Below the pieces are notes generated by a model. The model did no database searches. It was not told where the DNA came from and saw only the letters and a program-made list of their open reading frames with translations. 64,000 nucleotides of DNA from NCBI GenBank assembly GCA_040274725.1, contig JBEMAQ010000006.1, forward strand, positions 1 through 64,000. Reading direction: 5' to 3'. Position 1 is the first letter of the stretch; the number at the start of each line of letters is the position of its first letter. Of the stretch, positions 16,855-25,918 are shown one piece after another. The position numbers and the translations under genes were made by a program. This DNA is from Solibacillus sp040274725 (lineage in GTDB: Bacteria; Bacillota; Bacilli; Bacillales_A; Planococcaceae).

Positions 16855-19056
16855 TTATTTCATGTAATTGCGCCAAAGGAACAGCCATCTTGCTTTATAT
16901 TTTTTAGACTGGGCAAGTGATTTACAAATCCTTGTATAAAGCTCCTTTACATTGTCTTGCTCGAATTTTGTAAGCTTTTTCGGGCTATACATTGCTCTTT
17001 GATAGCTTTCAACACATAGCTGCATTTGCATTTCTAAATCGGGTGCAATGTGCATAGCTACAGTAGCTGGTAAATCGGTAACACGCTGCTCTACAAATAA
17101 TCCTTCCTTCTCTAACATATCAAGTAGACGACTGAAATAATAAATAATCGAGCAGCGGTAATTAGTAAGCTGCGTATTTCTTTTCACTTTGTATCGTTTA
17201 TAAATAGAGTAAAATGCTAATAATAATAGAAGTAGGAACGCGCCTAAAAGAATGTACAGTAAAGAAAAGGTGGTTTCGTTCATTTGCTCTGAGGCGTCAG
17301 GAAGATCTGGGTCATCCTGCACCTGTTTCGCTTGACCATCTGCTGAAGAGGAAAATACTGAATCTGTTTCACTCTTCACTGTAGCTGCTTCTGGGTAGTC
17401 TATGACATTTACAGGTGGCATCACAGTTTTATAAGGCGGTGTCAGTTCAATCGGAATCCAGCCAACTAGATCAATATAAATTTCCGTCCATGCATGTACA
17501 TTTTTCTCGCTAATTTCTATTTCGTTATAGCTTTGGGCATCCGTAATATCGTCAGGTGTCACAAGATAGCCTTCCACGTAACGCGACGGAATACCGAGTG
17601 TGCGGAATAATAATGTGCCAACAGTAGCATAGTGAACAGAATATCCTTCTCGTGTTTCCTCTAGTAAGGACATTAAAAAATCATCGGTCTCCACATGTTC
17701 CACATCTTCGTTATATTGAATTAGCGTTTCTACTGAGCTGGTCACCATGCTAATGGCTTGCTCATAGGATAAGTGCTCCACATCACTAAATGACTCACCT
17801 ACATGATTCAATAATAGCGACTTTGTTTCACTCGGTAGCTGTAAAAACTGCTCATATACATAGTGATTGTAGTAGCTTTCGTAATTTAAATATGGAGCCT
17901 CGTGTAATTCGTACAGTGAGCTGGCGATTTTAGGATATTCGTTGACAGCGGTATTCATATAGTTTAGCTGATATGTACGTTCACCGAAAAACTTCGTCGA
18001 CTCAAGTGTGGTGTAGTCTTCTGTTTGAATATTTTCAGCCTTCAATTCGGTAAGCTCATATGGTGTATAAAAATAACGACTGCTCGCATGGATGTTTTGA
18101 ATCGTCATAGTAGCGGTCGTCTGCTCACCTAAGCCCGCCTCCGCAGCTAAATAAAGCTGCTGACCACTTGTAAACTGCTCGTGCTGTAGTGCATCAAGTA
18201 ATGATTTATGCTGTAAATAAGTAGCTGCATCTGCTTGTTGCCATGTAGATGCTGTATACTGTGAGCCGACAAAGCCTTTTAAATAAAGCGGCATTGGCTG
18301 CTCCATTACGATTTTTAATGCGACCTCTTCGTTTGGCTGAAACGCAGAAATGCGCAGTAAATTGCCGTCGCTAAGTGTTGGGGATTGCCCGTTAAAATAG
18401 CGTATGTCCGCGGCTTTATTCGTAAGTGCTTGTTCTAGCTGTGCACTACTAGCATCCTTTTGTGGTGCATTGATGAAAAATGCGCCTATTATCATCAGTG
18501 TGCCTAATAAAGCAGGGAGTGAAAAAATCGTTTTCCAAACAGGCGCATTTATTTTTCTCATATAAAGTAAATTAATCAGCACTGCGTTAAAGTACAAAAT
18601 ATTGATTACGAGTGGTGGCTGGGTCGTGAAAACCAGCTGCAAGCCCCATATAATAAGCGCGGTCAATATAACAGTAAGTCCGCTATTTTTTCGTAGCGCA
18701 AAAAGGAAGCCGCTCGTTATTAATAAAGCGATACTGCTAAAAAATACTCCATTGTAAAGCATAGGCACCGCCGCCACGGGTAGCGGATTTACATAAATAC
18801 CGCTAGTTGCAAGAGGCTGCGCTAGTGCATCTATTGTAAGTAGTAAATCATTTACATAATGTTTGTAGCCTACAGCAATAAAGAGTACATAAAGGGCAAC
18901 AAAGCCTTTTCGCCAATGAGACCGCATCACAAACGTCCAAATCAAGCAAATGACAAGGGCGGGAATAATTGAAACAGGAGAGAAAAACATCCCCTGAAGA
19001 ATGACAATTGTTAGTGCGATCAATAGAAAGTGAATACTATTTGTCATCCAATTCAT
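16855..19056 (-). CDS. TgpA-like membrane protein with transglutaminase-like domain, Cys replaced by Ser
   Basis: This 733-residue protein has several N-terminal membrane helices (about residues 5-210), a large extracytoplasmic region with a transglutaminase-like core (about 440-570), one further helix (about 607-627) and a cytoplasmic DUF4129-like tail. The His and Asp regions are visible (NVHAWTEIYID and WIPIELTPPY), but the position where TgpA proteins have Cys (G-[FY]-C-x-x-[FY]-A) reads EGYSVHYA, with TCT coding Ser. This suggests changed or lost catalysis. It overlaps the DUF58 gene by 20 bases, and MoxR-DUF58-TgpA is a well known conserved trio. Confidence 0.85.
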   Translation of the reverse strand: MNWMTNSIHFLLIALTIVILQGMFFSPVSIIPALVICLIWTFVMRSHWRKGFVALYVLFIAVGYKHYVNDLLLTIDALAQPLATSGIYVNPLPVAAVPMLYNGVFFSSIALLITSGFLFALRKNSGLTVILTALIIWGLQLVFTTQPPLVINILYFNAVLINLLYMRKINAPVWKTIFSLPALLGTLMIIGAFFINAPQKDASSAQLEQALTNKAADIRYFNGQSPTLSDGNLLRISAFQPNEEVALKIVMEQPMPLYLKGFVGSQYTASTWQQADAATYLQHKSLLDALQHEQFTSGQQLYLAAEAGLGEQTTATMTIQNIHASSRYFYTPYELTELKAENIQTEDYTTLESTKFFGERTYQLNYMNTAVNEYPKIASSLYELHEAPYLNYESYYNHYVYEQFLQLPSETKSLLLNHVGESFSDVEHLSYEQAISMVTSSVETLIQYNEDVEHVETDDFLMSLLEETREGYSVHYATVGTLLFRTLGIPSRYVEGYLVTPDDITDAQSYNEIEISEKNVHAWTEIYIDLVGWIPIELTPPYKTVMPPVNVIDYPEAATVKSETDSVFSSSADGQAKQVQDDPDLPDASEQMNETTFSLLYILLGAFLLLLLLAFYSIYKRYKVKRNTQLTNYRCSIIYYFSRLLDMLEKEGLFVEQRVTDLPATVAMHIAPDLEMQMQLCVESYQRAMYSPKKLTKFEQDNVKELYTRICKSLAQSKKYKARWLFLWRNYMK

Positions 19057-20101
19057 CTAGCATCTCTTCCTTTCCTTGTAGCGAATCAATAGTAATTACA
19101 TTGGCCTCGTGGCGGCGCGCGCTATTCGTTGTTAGTAGTCGCGCGTTTGGATAGCGCTGCTGTAAGTGTTGCCACGCGTCTGTTGAAATCGTCAGCGACT
19201 GTGCTGGTTGTACTAAGAGCTTTTGTAATGCAGTCTTTGCCTGCATTTCATTCGTAATGTCATCCAACTGCCAGCCATTTTCATAAAACGCGAACTGTCC
19301 GTAGCGTCCACTTATAATCGAGCTAAATAATACAGCAGCTGTCTCTTCAATAAGTCTGTCATAAAGTTGAATATCGTCACCGAGCTTTGTTGCATCCACT
19401 GTGACAACGAATTGCTGACCGGTAGTTGTTTCAAATTGCTTTACATACAGCTCATCTAGTTTACTTGAGAGCTTCCAATGGATTTGCTTCACGGAATCTC
19501 CAGGTTGATACGACTTCAAATGTGCAAGCTCGTCGCCGTTTAACTGTGCAAATGTCGTGGCATTTGGCAGGTGGGTGCTATTTTTTTCATGTATATGTGT
19601 GTATGGATTGGAGCTTGTATTCGGTAAAACAACGGTTGATTGTGCGCATATAGTTTGTTGCTCTACTGAAAATAACGCGAGCGCATCAGTTAAAACAATC
19701 TTTTCAAATTGAATGATGTATTGTCCACTGTGTAAACGGGCAGGGTGAATTGTTACGGCCGCCGTTTTTCGTGCAGGGATCGTTAATGACACAAGTTCTG
19801 TATATTGCTTCTTTGTAAATGTGTGCTGCCATGTTACCTGGATTTTTGTTGTTGCGGTAAACCATTTACTAGTATTTGTACATTGTATCGCCCATTCCGA
19901 CTGCGCATTTTTCGTAGTAACAGAGGGCACAGTCAATGTGTAATGCGTGTGATTTTTCGCTGAATAAACAGAAAGCAGCAGCGAGACGAGAAAGGTAGTA
20001 ACAGCGATTAAGAAATAAAGTCCAAAAATAGTCGGTGAAAAAATATAAAATAAAGCGGAAAATAATAAGATAAGACTGCTTATGCCAATTGTCCGAAGCA
20101 T
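19037..20101 (-). CDS. DUF58 domain protein
   Basis: A 354-residue protein with two N-terminal membrane helices (about residues 5-45), a beta-rich middle and a C-terminal DUF58 (vWA-like) segment marked by the conserved YQPGDSVKQIHWKLSSK (about residue 198), followed by the strand VVTVDATKLG. DUF58 proteins partner with MoxR ATPases, often with TgpA-like proteins, in membrane-linked assembly or maturation tasks. It lies 11 bases after the MoxR gene and overlaps the TgpA-like gene, so the three are one unit. Confidence 0.87.
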   Translation of the reverse strand: MLRTIGISSLILLFSALFYIFSPTIFGLYFLIAVTTFLVSLLLSVYSAKNHTHYTLTVPSVTTKNAQSEWAIQCTNTSKWFTATTKIQVTWQHTFTKKQYTELVSLTIPARKTAAVTIHPARLHSGQYIIQFEKIVLTDALALFSVEQQTICAQSTVVLPNTSSNPYTHIHEKNSTHLPNATTFAQLNGDELAHLKSYQPGDSVKQIHWKLSSKLDELYVKQFETTTGQQFVVTVDATKLGDDIQLYDRLIEETAAVLFSSIISGRYGQFAFYENGWQLDDITNEMQAKTALQKLLVQPAQSLTISTDAWQHLQQRYPNARLLTTNSARRHEANVITIDSLQGKEEMLDELDDK

Positions 20102-20112
20102 CGTGTCAGTCC

Positions 20113-21054
20113 TTATAAACTTGCAAGCATTGCTTTGTCAGGTGTGGCAACACTTTGCAAAATTTGCTTCAATATTTTTTTCTCGTCGACATCTGGCTGT
20201 GCATTACTAATTGTAATACGATGCTCGCACGTCGGCAGCCAAATCGCCATGACATCCTCAGGAATCACAAAGTCGCGCCCTTGAACAAACGCATAAGCCT
20301 TGGCCATTTTACACACCGCGATTGCACCACGCGGGCTGACGCCTTGTGCAAGCTGCGCATGGTTACGCGTCGTTTCTGTAAGGGCAGTCACGTAGCGTAA
20401 AATTTCCTCATGAATAAATAATTGCTCTACCTGATGCTGTAATTGAATGACTTCTTCCTTTGTTAGTACTGGCTGCAAATTTTCAAGTGGATTTGCGCCT
20501 TGGCGATTACGCAGCATTGCCACTTGATCCTCAAAATGCGGGTAGCCGATGCTAAGCTTCGTCATAAAGCGGTCTAGCTGAGCGAGCGGCAATGGCTGTG
20601 TGCCGAATGTGCCGTACGGGTTTTGTGTCGCAATAACGTGGAACGGCTTTGGTAGTGGGTAAGTAATACCATCCACCGTAACATTGCCCTCCTGCATCGC
20701 CTCAAGTAGCGCGGCCTGTGTTCTTGTGGATGTACGGTTAATCTCGTCCCCAAGTAACAGGTTGCACATAACAGCGCCTTCCTTGAAAATAAATTCGTTG
20801 CGCCCTTTATCAAACATCGTAAAGCCGATGACATCTGAGGCAACAACGTCTGGTGTGAACTGAATGCGTTTTGAATCAAGGCCAATGACGCAGCTAAATG
20901 CCATTGCTAGTGTCGTTTTCCCAACGCCGGGGTTGTCTTCTAATAGCACATGTCCGCCTGCTAAAAATGTCGTCCAAACCGTTTGAATAATGTCGTCCTT
21001 ACCGTTAATTACTTTTTTAATTTCGTTAATTACTTGCTGTGATTGGTTGTTCAT
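20113..21054 (-). CDS. MoxR-family AAA+ ATPase
   Basis: This 313-residue AAA+ chaperone-like ATPase has Walker A EDNPGVGKTTLA (about residue 42), Walker B LLLGDEINRTS (about residue 102) and sensor ATQNPYGTFGTQPLPLAQLDRF, the hallmark MoxR stretch. The ATG at 21054 has GGAGGAAGC just upstream and is preferred to the in-frame ATG at 21102. This start lies inside the end of the upstream ECF ATPase gene (29-base overlap), so MoxR is probably translated from the B12-transport message. Its client proteins are unknown. Confidence 0.9.
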   Translation of the reverse strand: MNNQSQQVINEIKKVINGKDDIIQTVWTTFLAGGHVLLEDNPGVGKTTLAMAFSCVIGLDSKRIQFTPDVVASDVIGFTMFDKGRNEFIFKEGAVMCNLLLGDEINRTSTRTQAALLEAMQEGNVTVDGITYPLPKPFHVIATQNPYGTFGTQPLPLAQLDRFMTKLSIGYPHFEDQVAMLRNRQGANPLENLQPVLTKEEVIQLQHQVEQLFIHEEILRYVTALTETTRNHAQLAQGVSPRGAIAVCKMAKAYAFVQGRDFVIPEDVMAIWLPTCEHRITISNAQPDVDEKKILKQILQSVATPDKAMLASL

Positions 21055-22690
21055 GAATGCTTCCTCCATCAATTTGCTGCTGGCAACAATGTACGACATC
21101 ATTTACCGTAATTGCTCGCGGGAATACAGTGCGAGCGATGCGGCTAGCGGCAGTAGTATAAAATCGGTTGTTCATAAAAAATTGCTGCGGCGTGCTAATG
21201 GCGATAAGATGTTTATCAAAAAACATTGCACAGTGCGTGGATACTTGTGCACTAAATTCAATATCATGTGTGACGATAATAGTTGTAATTTGCTGCTGCT
21301 GTAAATTTTTTAGTAGCGCGGCAAATTGTTTTTTTGAAAAAACATCGACACCTTTCGTCGGCTCGTCTAATAGTAAAATGTCGGGCTTGAGTAGCAGTAG
21401 CTTAGCGAGCGCGACCTTTTGCTGCTCGCCACCACTGAGGTCAAGCGGATTACGCTGCTGTAAATATGTAATGTGTAGCTCCTCGCAAATAGCATTTACC
21501 GCGTCTTCAATTTGCGGCTTTGCTAATTTTTCAAGCTGCAATGTAGCTGTTAACTCCTCAAGGACGGTTTGCTTAATAAATAATGTTTGCGGATTTTGCG
21601 GGAGCAGCACAATTTTGAGGTCGCTCTTTTTTAACGGCTGCTGCTCGATCAAAATTTTGCCCTTATACGGCTTTTTTACGCCGACTAATAATTGTAGTAG
21701 CGTGGATTTACCAACGCCATTACTGCCAACAATTGAAAAAACTTCACCCTTATGAATTGTAAAATGTGCACCTGCTACAACGTCTGGTGCTGTGCGACCA
21801 TAGCGGAAATAGACATCCTTTACTTCAATCAGCGGCTGTTGTTTATCGGCTAGCTGCTCAGTTTGGTGCTCGCGCGGCGTATATTTTTGCATATATTGCA
21901 TGCCGTCTCGCACTGTGACAGGACTCTCTTCGCCAATTTCAAGCCTGCAATAAATTTGCGTCGCAGCGGTTAAAGCGTCTAGCATTGGGTGCTGGTTCAA
22001 AGCTGAGCCAATTGTTTGCGGTGTGGCATGATGCTTTAACTCGCCGTTTTCCAAAAATAATACGCGGTCACAAATTGGAAGTAACTCCTCTAAACGATGC
22101 TCAATAATAAGTATCGTGATCCCAAGCTCACGGTTAATTTTGGTGAGCATTTGAATAAATTCTGACGCGGCAATTGGATCGAGCTGTGATGTCGGCTCAT
22201 CAAGTAACAGCACATCAGGATTCATAACAAGAACCGCGGCTAGATTAAGCAACTGCTTTTGTCCACCTGACAATTCATTTGTACTTTGGTGAAACCATTT
22301 ATGAATGCCGAAAAAGTTCGCAATTTCCCCGATGCGCTGCTGCATCTCATCGTGTGGCACACCGAGATTTTCAAGTCCAAATGCTAGCTCCTGCCACACC
22401 TTTTCCATCACAATTTGCTCATTCGGATTTTGCAGGACATAGCCAATACTTGTCGCTGTGACAGCAGGGGAAAGCGTGTGAAAAGGCTGCCCATTAAATA
22501 AAATATCGCCAGTACGCTGTCCGACGAGCTCGAGTTGCGGCTTCAATAGCTTTAGTAGCGTCGATTTTCCAGAGCCAGTAGGACCAAAAAGGGTCACAAG
22601 CTCGCCTTTTTTAATCGACAGGGACACATTGTTTAAAATCGTCTGCTCGTTCATATGAAAGCTTAAATTTTTGACTGTAAGTAAATCCAT
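21026..22690 (-). CDS. ECF transporter double ATPase (fused EcfA-EcfA')
   Basis: Two ABC ATPase domains in one 554-residue chain energise an energy-coupling-factor transporter. Domain 1 has Walker A GPTGSGKST (residues 36-44) and signature LSGGQKQ (about 140); domain 2 has Walker A GSNGVGKST (about 320) and LSGGEQQ (about 430). Both Walker B regions (LLLDEPT) are intact, so both sites should bind ATP. It overlaps the EcfT start-side partner by 28 bases and is paralogous to the ATPase at 51676-53310. The operon's DUF4430 and toroid genes and its cobalamin riboswitch point to vitamin B12 as cargo. Confidence 0.92.
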   Translation of the reverse strand: MDLLTVKNLSFHMNEQTILNNVSLSIKKGELVTLFGPTGSGKSTLLKLLKPQLELVGQRTGDILFNGQPFHTLSPAVTATSIGYVLQNPNEQIVMEKVWQELAFGLENLGVPHDEMQQRIGEIANFFGIHKWFHQSTNELSGGQKQLLNLAAVLVMNPDVLLLDEPTSQLDPIAASEFIQMLTKINRELGITILIIEHRLEELLPICDRVLFLENGELKHHATPQTIGSALNQHPMLDALTAATQIYCRLEIGEESPVTVRDGMQYMQKYTPREHQTEQLADKQQPLIEVKDVYFRYGRTAPDVVAGAHFTIHKGEVFSIVGSNGVGKSTLLQLLVGVKKPYKGKILIEQQPLKKSDLKIVLLPQNPQTLFIKQTVLEELTATLQLEKLAKPQIEDAVNAICEELHITYLQQRNPLDLSGGEQQKVALAKLLLLKPDILLLDEPTKGVDVFSKKQFAALLKNLQQQQITTIIVTHDIEFSAQVSTHCAMFFDKHLIAISTPQQFFMNNRFYTTAASRIARTVFPRAITVNDVVHCCQQQIDGGSIHEQPITASN

Positions 22691-23526
22691 TTTGCATTCT
22701 CCTTCAGTTCATACATTGCAGGGAGCAGCATAAAAATCGCGATCATGAAGATTTGGCTGCTACTTAAAGTGTTAGACTTTAGTTTTGGGTAGTAATGGTA
22801 CGCATAGTACTCAAAAAATAGTGCAAACAGCGTCATGCTAATGAATAGAAATACCGCAAACAGTGCATCTTTTTTCGTAAATCGGATAAGCTGAAATTGC
22901 GTGCGCTTCCCTACACCATAGCCGCGCGCGCGCATGACTGCGGGCTTAAAAAACACAAATTCAATCGTAAACATGAGCGTGCTACTCCAAAGAACGACAA
23001 AGCGCTGCAGTTTTTCCACCTGGCTCGCGACGTGGTAATAGCCGATTGCTTTTTGTGCGAGCTGCCGTTCCTGCCAGTGCTGTTTGAAAATTGGGATGAA
23101 ACGCAGCAGCATTGACAAAAAAATACCGAGCTTCGTTGAAATCATCGACGCTAAAAATAAAATTTTCGTCGTCGTAAACATTTCAAAATAGCTTTTTGAC
23201 CAGAAGGCAATGCCGACAATGATTGTTGCCCAGACAATGGCCTTCATAGTAGCTTCATAGGTAATCGGCTGGTCGTTTAAAAAAAATAACGGTGTATAGC
23301 CGTTATGGACAAAGGACGAGTACGCAATCATCACAAATAAAAAAATAAAGCTATAAAAAACGAGCTCCTTTAGCGTCAAGTGCCAGCCTGTTAATGCGCA
23401 AAAATAGGCGACCGCACCAATGAGCGCGAGCATGGCGACGACCGGGTGCAAGCAATATAGCATGACTAAAACAAAGCAATAATAAATGCTTAATAACAGG
23501 GGGTGAAAGGTTGAAAAGACATTCAT
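22663..23526 (-). CDS. ecfT: ECF transporter transmembrane subunit EcfT
   Basis: A 287-residue EcfT-type integral membrane protein with about six helices. The family's coupling motif Ala-Arg-Gly is seen in MRARGYGVGKRT (about residue 207), which docks on the ATPases. It links the ATPases to a substrate-binding S component, but no S gene lies in this operon. The ATG at 23526 has GAGGTGG close upstream and is preferred to the ATG at 23547, which has no ribosome binding site. It follows the small DUF4430 gene directly and overlaps the ATPase gene. Confidence 0.88.
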   Translation of the reverse strand: MNVFSTFHPLLLSIYYCFVLVMLYCLHPVVAMLALIGAVAYFCALTGWHLTLKELVFYSFIFLFVMIAYSSFVHNGYTPLFFLNDQPITYEATMKAIVWATIIVGIAFWSKSYFEMFTTTKILFLASMISTKLGIFLSMLLRFIPIFKQHWQERQLAQKAIGYYHVASQVEKLQRFVVLWSSTLMFTIEFVFFKPAVMRARGYGVGKRTQFQLIRFTKKDALFAVFLFISMTLFALFFEYYAYHYYPKLKSNTLSSSQIFMIAIFMLLPAMYELKENAKWIYLQSKI

Positions 23527-23550
23527 ATAGCCACCTCGCACACCCATAAT

Positions 23551-24084
23551 TTAAAATTCCTCATAGCCAATATCTCTCCCTAAATCGCAAGTGTAGTAAA
23601 AGGCGATATCATCTCCGTCGTGCAAGATGTACTGGCTGACGCCGTGATTCGGAAATTCGCCGTTCACCTCATACATCCAGCCGCTTAGTGGCCCGCAGGA
23701 AAACTCATATAAATATTGGATGCCCTGCACATACACACTGTTATAAATATTCATATCCGCGCCCTGATACTCCATTTGAATGCGGTGATGCCTTGTCGCT
23801 CGGTTTAAAATCTCAAAAACGGTATCACCTGGTCGCAGCACGTACTCGGTTTCTTCTAAAATGATGCCGTCCTCCTCCACATAAGGGAGTAGCTCAGGCT
23901 TTAGCTTATCGAGTTGATCTAGCACCGTGTCACTGCGAATCGTTAAGGTGACTGTTTCGGAATCGTCGGTAATTTCGTCGATATGCGTTAAATAATATTC
24001 CTCGACGGATTGAATTTTGGTACCGGAAATGAGCAGTGCAATAATTAACCCGACAAAGGCGACTACTAATAAATCCTTTCGCAC
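23551..24084 (-). CDS. Membrane-anchored DUF4430 (transcobalamin C-terminal-like) protein
   Basis: This 177-residue protein has an N-terminal membrane anchor (about residues 6-22) and one DUF4430 domain (about 85-177) with the hallmark GPLSGWMYEVNGEFPNHG and the ending DGDDIAFYYTCDLGRD. DUF4430 resembles the beta domain of transcobalamin and intrinsic factor, which covers one face of cobalamin. Placed directly before EcfT and the ATPase, it is the best candidate for handing cobalamin to the transporter. It closely matches the C-terminal half of the lipoprotein at 49952-50818, including LYEFS-GPLSGWMY, so the two are equivalent parts of the two operons. Confidence 0.85.
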   Translation of the reverse strand: MRKDLLVVAFVGLIIALLISGTKIQSVEEYYLTHIDEITDDSETVTLTIRSDTVLDQLDKLKPELLPYVEEDGIILEETEYVLRPGDTVFEILNRATRHHRIQMEYQGADMNIYNSVYVQGIQYLYEFSCGPLSGWMYEVNGEFPNHGVSQYILHDGDDIAFYYTCDLGRDIGYEEF

Positions 24085-24088
24085 AAAC

Positions 24089-25918
24089 TCACTCCTCTAT
24101 GGCTCTTCGTTTTTTTATGCGCAGCACGACGATGATGACAAGTAGCACCGCAACAGTGCCTAGTGCAATCGTAATAATGCGCGCACGAATTAAATTATGA
24201 ATTTGTGTTTTGGATTTTTTTAAATCCTCATAGCTTAAAATTTTTGTTTGGTCATAAGCTGAAAGGGCATTGAAGCGCTGCATAATTGCCTCGACATGCT
24301 CCTTGTCACGAATCGACAGCTCATTAAATGGATAAAGCTTATCTAATACTTCTTCGTTAATGGCATTAATTTCGTGTTCAATTTTTTCGATTGCCTCTTT
24401 ATATTGCTGTAGCGTCGCGATTTCCTTTTCGTAGTGCTGACGATTTTCTGCGTTTTCGAAATGATGAAGCAGTGACACAACTTCAATATAATATTCCGTC
24501 GTTAATTCGCTAGGAATCGCCTGCACCTTTTCTACATCCGCTGCTGTAATTTCAGCTGAGTGCTGCTGATTATGTAAAATCGGTGTGACTGCGCCGTTTC
24601 CACTTGTTGTTACATTAAAAAACGCTGTGAACGGGTAGGAAGGTAGCACAATTTTTTGGCCTTCTAACAGTGCAGCAAGCTTTGAAAAGTTATAAACATA
24701 GCTTTTTTCTGCATCTGGAATCGCGTTGTATTGCTTTAGTAAAGCCTGCAATTGCTCCGAGCTTGCACTTGCAGATAAAGCATCGATTTTTTCGCGTAAT
24801 ACTTCAATCGCCTGCTTTTGTGATGCGTCCAGCTCAGGGCGGAAGTCGTAAAGTGCGCGGTAATCATTTTCTAATCGGTAAAGAGAAATGAGCGCGTAAA
24901 GTACCTGCTCACTAGCCATCGAATTGGACTCGTCAGGCAGTGAGGATGGGTTTTCTGGATTATATGTTTTGGAATGAATAAACCCGCCGTCCTCCATTTG
25001 ATAGCTAAGGATGTTATCTAGTATTGTTTGGCCGCCTTTAATAAAGCGTGCGTCAGCTGACGGCTCAATGCCAAGAGCTGTTAATGCAACGAGCACCTGC
25101 GCGGCACTTTCAACATTGTTTTCCTCCCAGCTCGCAAAGCCGCCATCGTTTTGCTGAAGCGTTGAAAGCTGTTGCAGTGCTTCGTCAATAACAGCTGCCA
25201 CCGTTTTTGTGACGCTTTGTTTAGTAACCTGCTGCACATAGCTAAAGGTTTCTGTACTGTTGTAATAAGGCGCTAAAGCTTGAATAGCCATTCCAGTAAT
25301 ATCTGGGTCAGCCTTGTCGTGATAAAACGAAAAGCCACCATCAGCTAATTGCGCGGATAAAATTTCTGTAATGAGCTCCTTGCGTGTGAGCTGTGCGTTT
25401 CCCGGCACAGCGTAGCGCATACTATCAAGCGTAATTAATCCCCAAATCCAGCCGTTCAAGCCTTGTGTACCAAGAGAAATCGTGATCCCGCGGTTGTAGG
25501 TGCCGTCTGCGATTAAGTCAATGCCTGATACATTTGTCGGATCGCCGCCCGCTGCTAAAATCGCAAGGGAAATGCGGTGCCACTCCGTTGCCTTCATTTC
25601 GCTTAGCTTATATTCTGTTTTGTAGCGCTCTACCACATTATTTTGCACGACTGCTAAATAGGCTGCGTAATCATCGTCGTACCCAATGCGGCCTAAGCCG
25701 ATTGGATACCAATCGCCCATTGTCTCCCCAGCATTTTGTAAAAAAGGCTTACTGAGTAGGGGCTCTGTCTTAGGAATCGCAAGGCTCTGCTTTTTCCACT
25801 CAATAATGTCCTCAATTGTTTCGGTAAGTGCTACCTCCTCCGCATAGGCAGACTGCCAAGAGAGGAGGAGTAAAGGTATGAGCATAAAAAATGCTACTAT
25901 CAACCGTTTCATTGTCAT
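24089..25918 (-). CDS. Membrane-anchored alpha/alpha-toroid protein (intrinsic-factor-like helical barrel)
   Basis: This 609-residue protein has a signal peptide (about residues 1-26), an alpha/alpha-toroid domain (about 40-375), a coiled helical region (about 380-570) and a C-terminal membrane helix with a basic tail (ending RIKKRRA), so the toroid faces outward. The toroid repeats include DPDITGMAIQALAPYYN, QQNDGGFASWEENNVESAAQVLVAL and QMEDGGF, the pattern of terpenoid-cyclase/prenyltransferase folds, but no catalytic DXDD or zinc site is visible, so it is a binding domain. Transcobalamin and intrinsic factor have the same barrel. The start ATG shares its A with the previous stop (TGATG), so translation is coupled. 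Confidence 0.82.
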   Translation of the reverse strand: MTMKRLIVAFFMLIPLLLLSWQSAYAEEVALTETIEDIIEWKKQSLAIPKTEPLLSKPFLQNAGETMGDWYPIGLGRIGYDDDYAAYLAVVQNNVVERYKTEYKLSEMKATEWHRISLAILAAGGDPTNVSGIDLIADGTYNRGITISLGTQGLNGWIWGLITLDSMRYAVPGNAQLTRKELITEILSAQLADGGFSFYHDKADPDITGMAIQALAPYYNSTETFSYVQQVTKQSVTKTVAAVIDEALQQLSTLQQNDGGFASWEENNVESAAQVLVALTALGIEPSADARFIKGGQTILDNILSYQMEDGGFIHSKTYNPENPSSLPDESNSMASEQVLYALISLYRLENDYRALYDFRPELDASQKQAIEVLREKIDALSASASSEQLQALLKQYNAIPDAEKSYVYNFSKLAALLEGQKIVLPSYPFTAFFNVTTSGNGAVTPILHNQQHSAEITAADVEKVQAIPSELTTEYYIEVVSLLHHFENAENRQHYEKEIATLQQYKEAIEKIEHEINAINEEVLDKLYPFNELSIRDKEHVEAIMQRFNALSAYDQTKILSYEDLKKSKTQIHNLIRARIITIALGTVAVLLVIIVVLRIKKRRAIEE

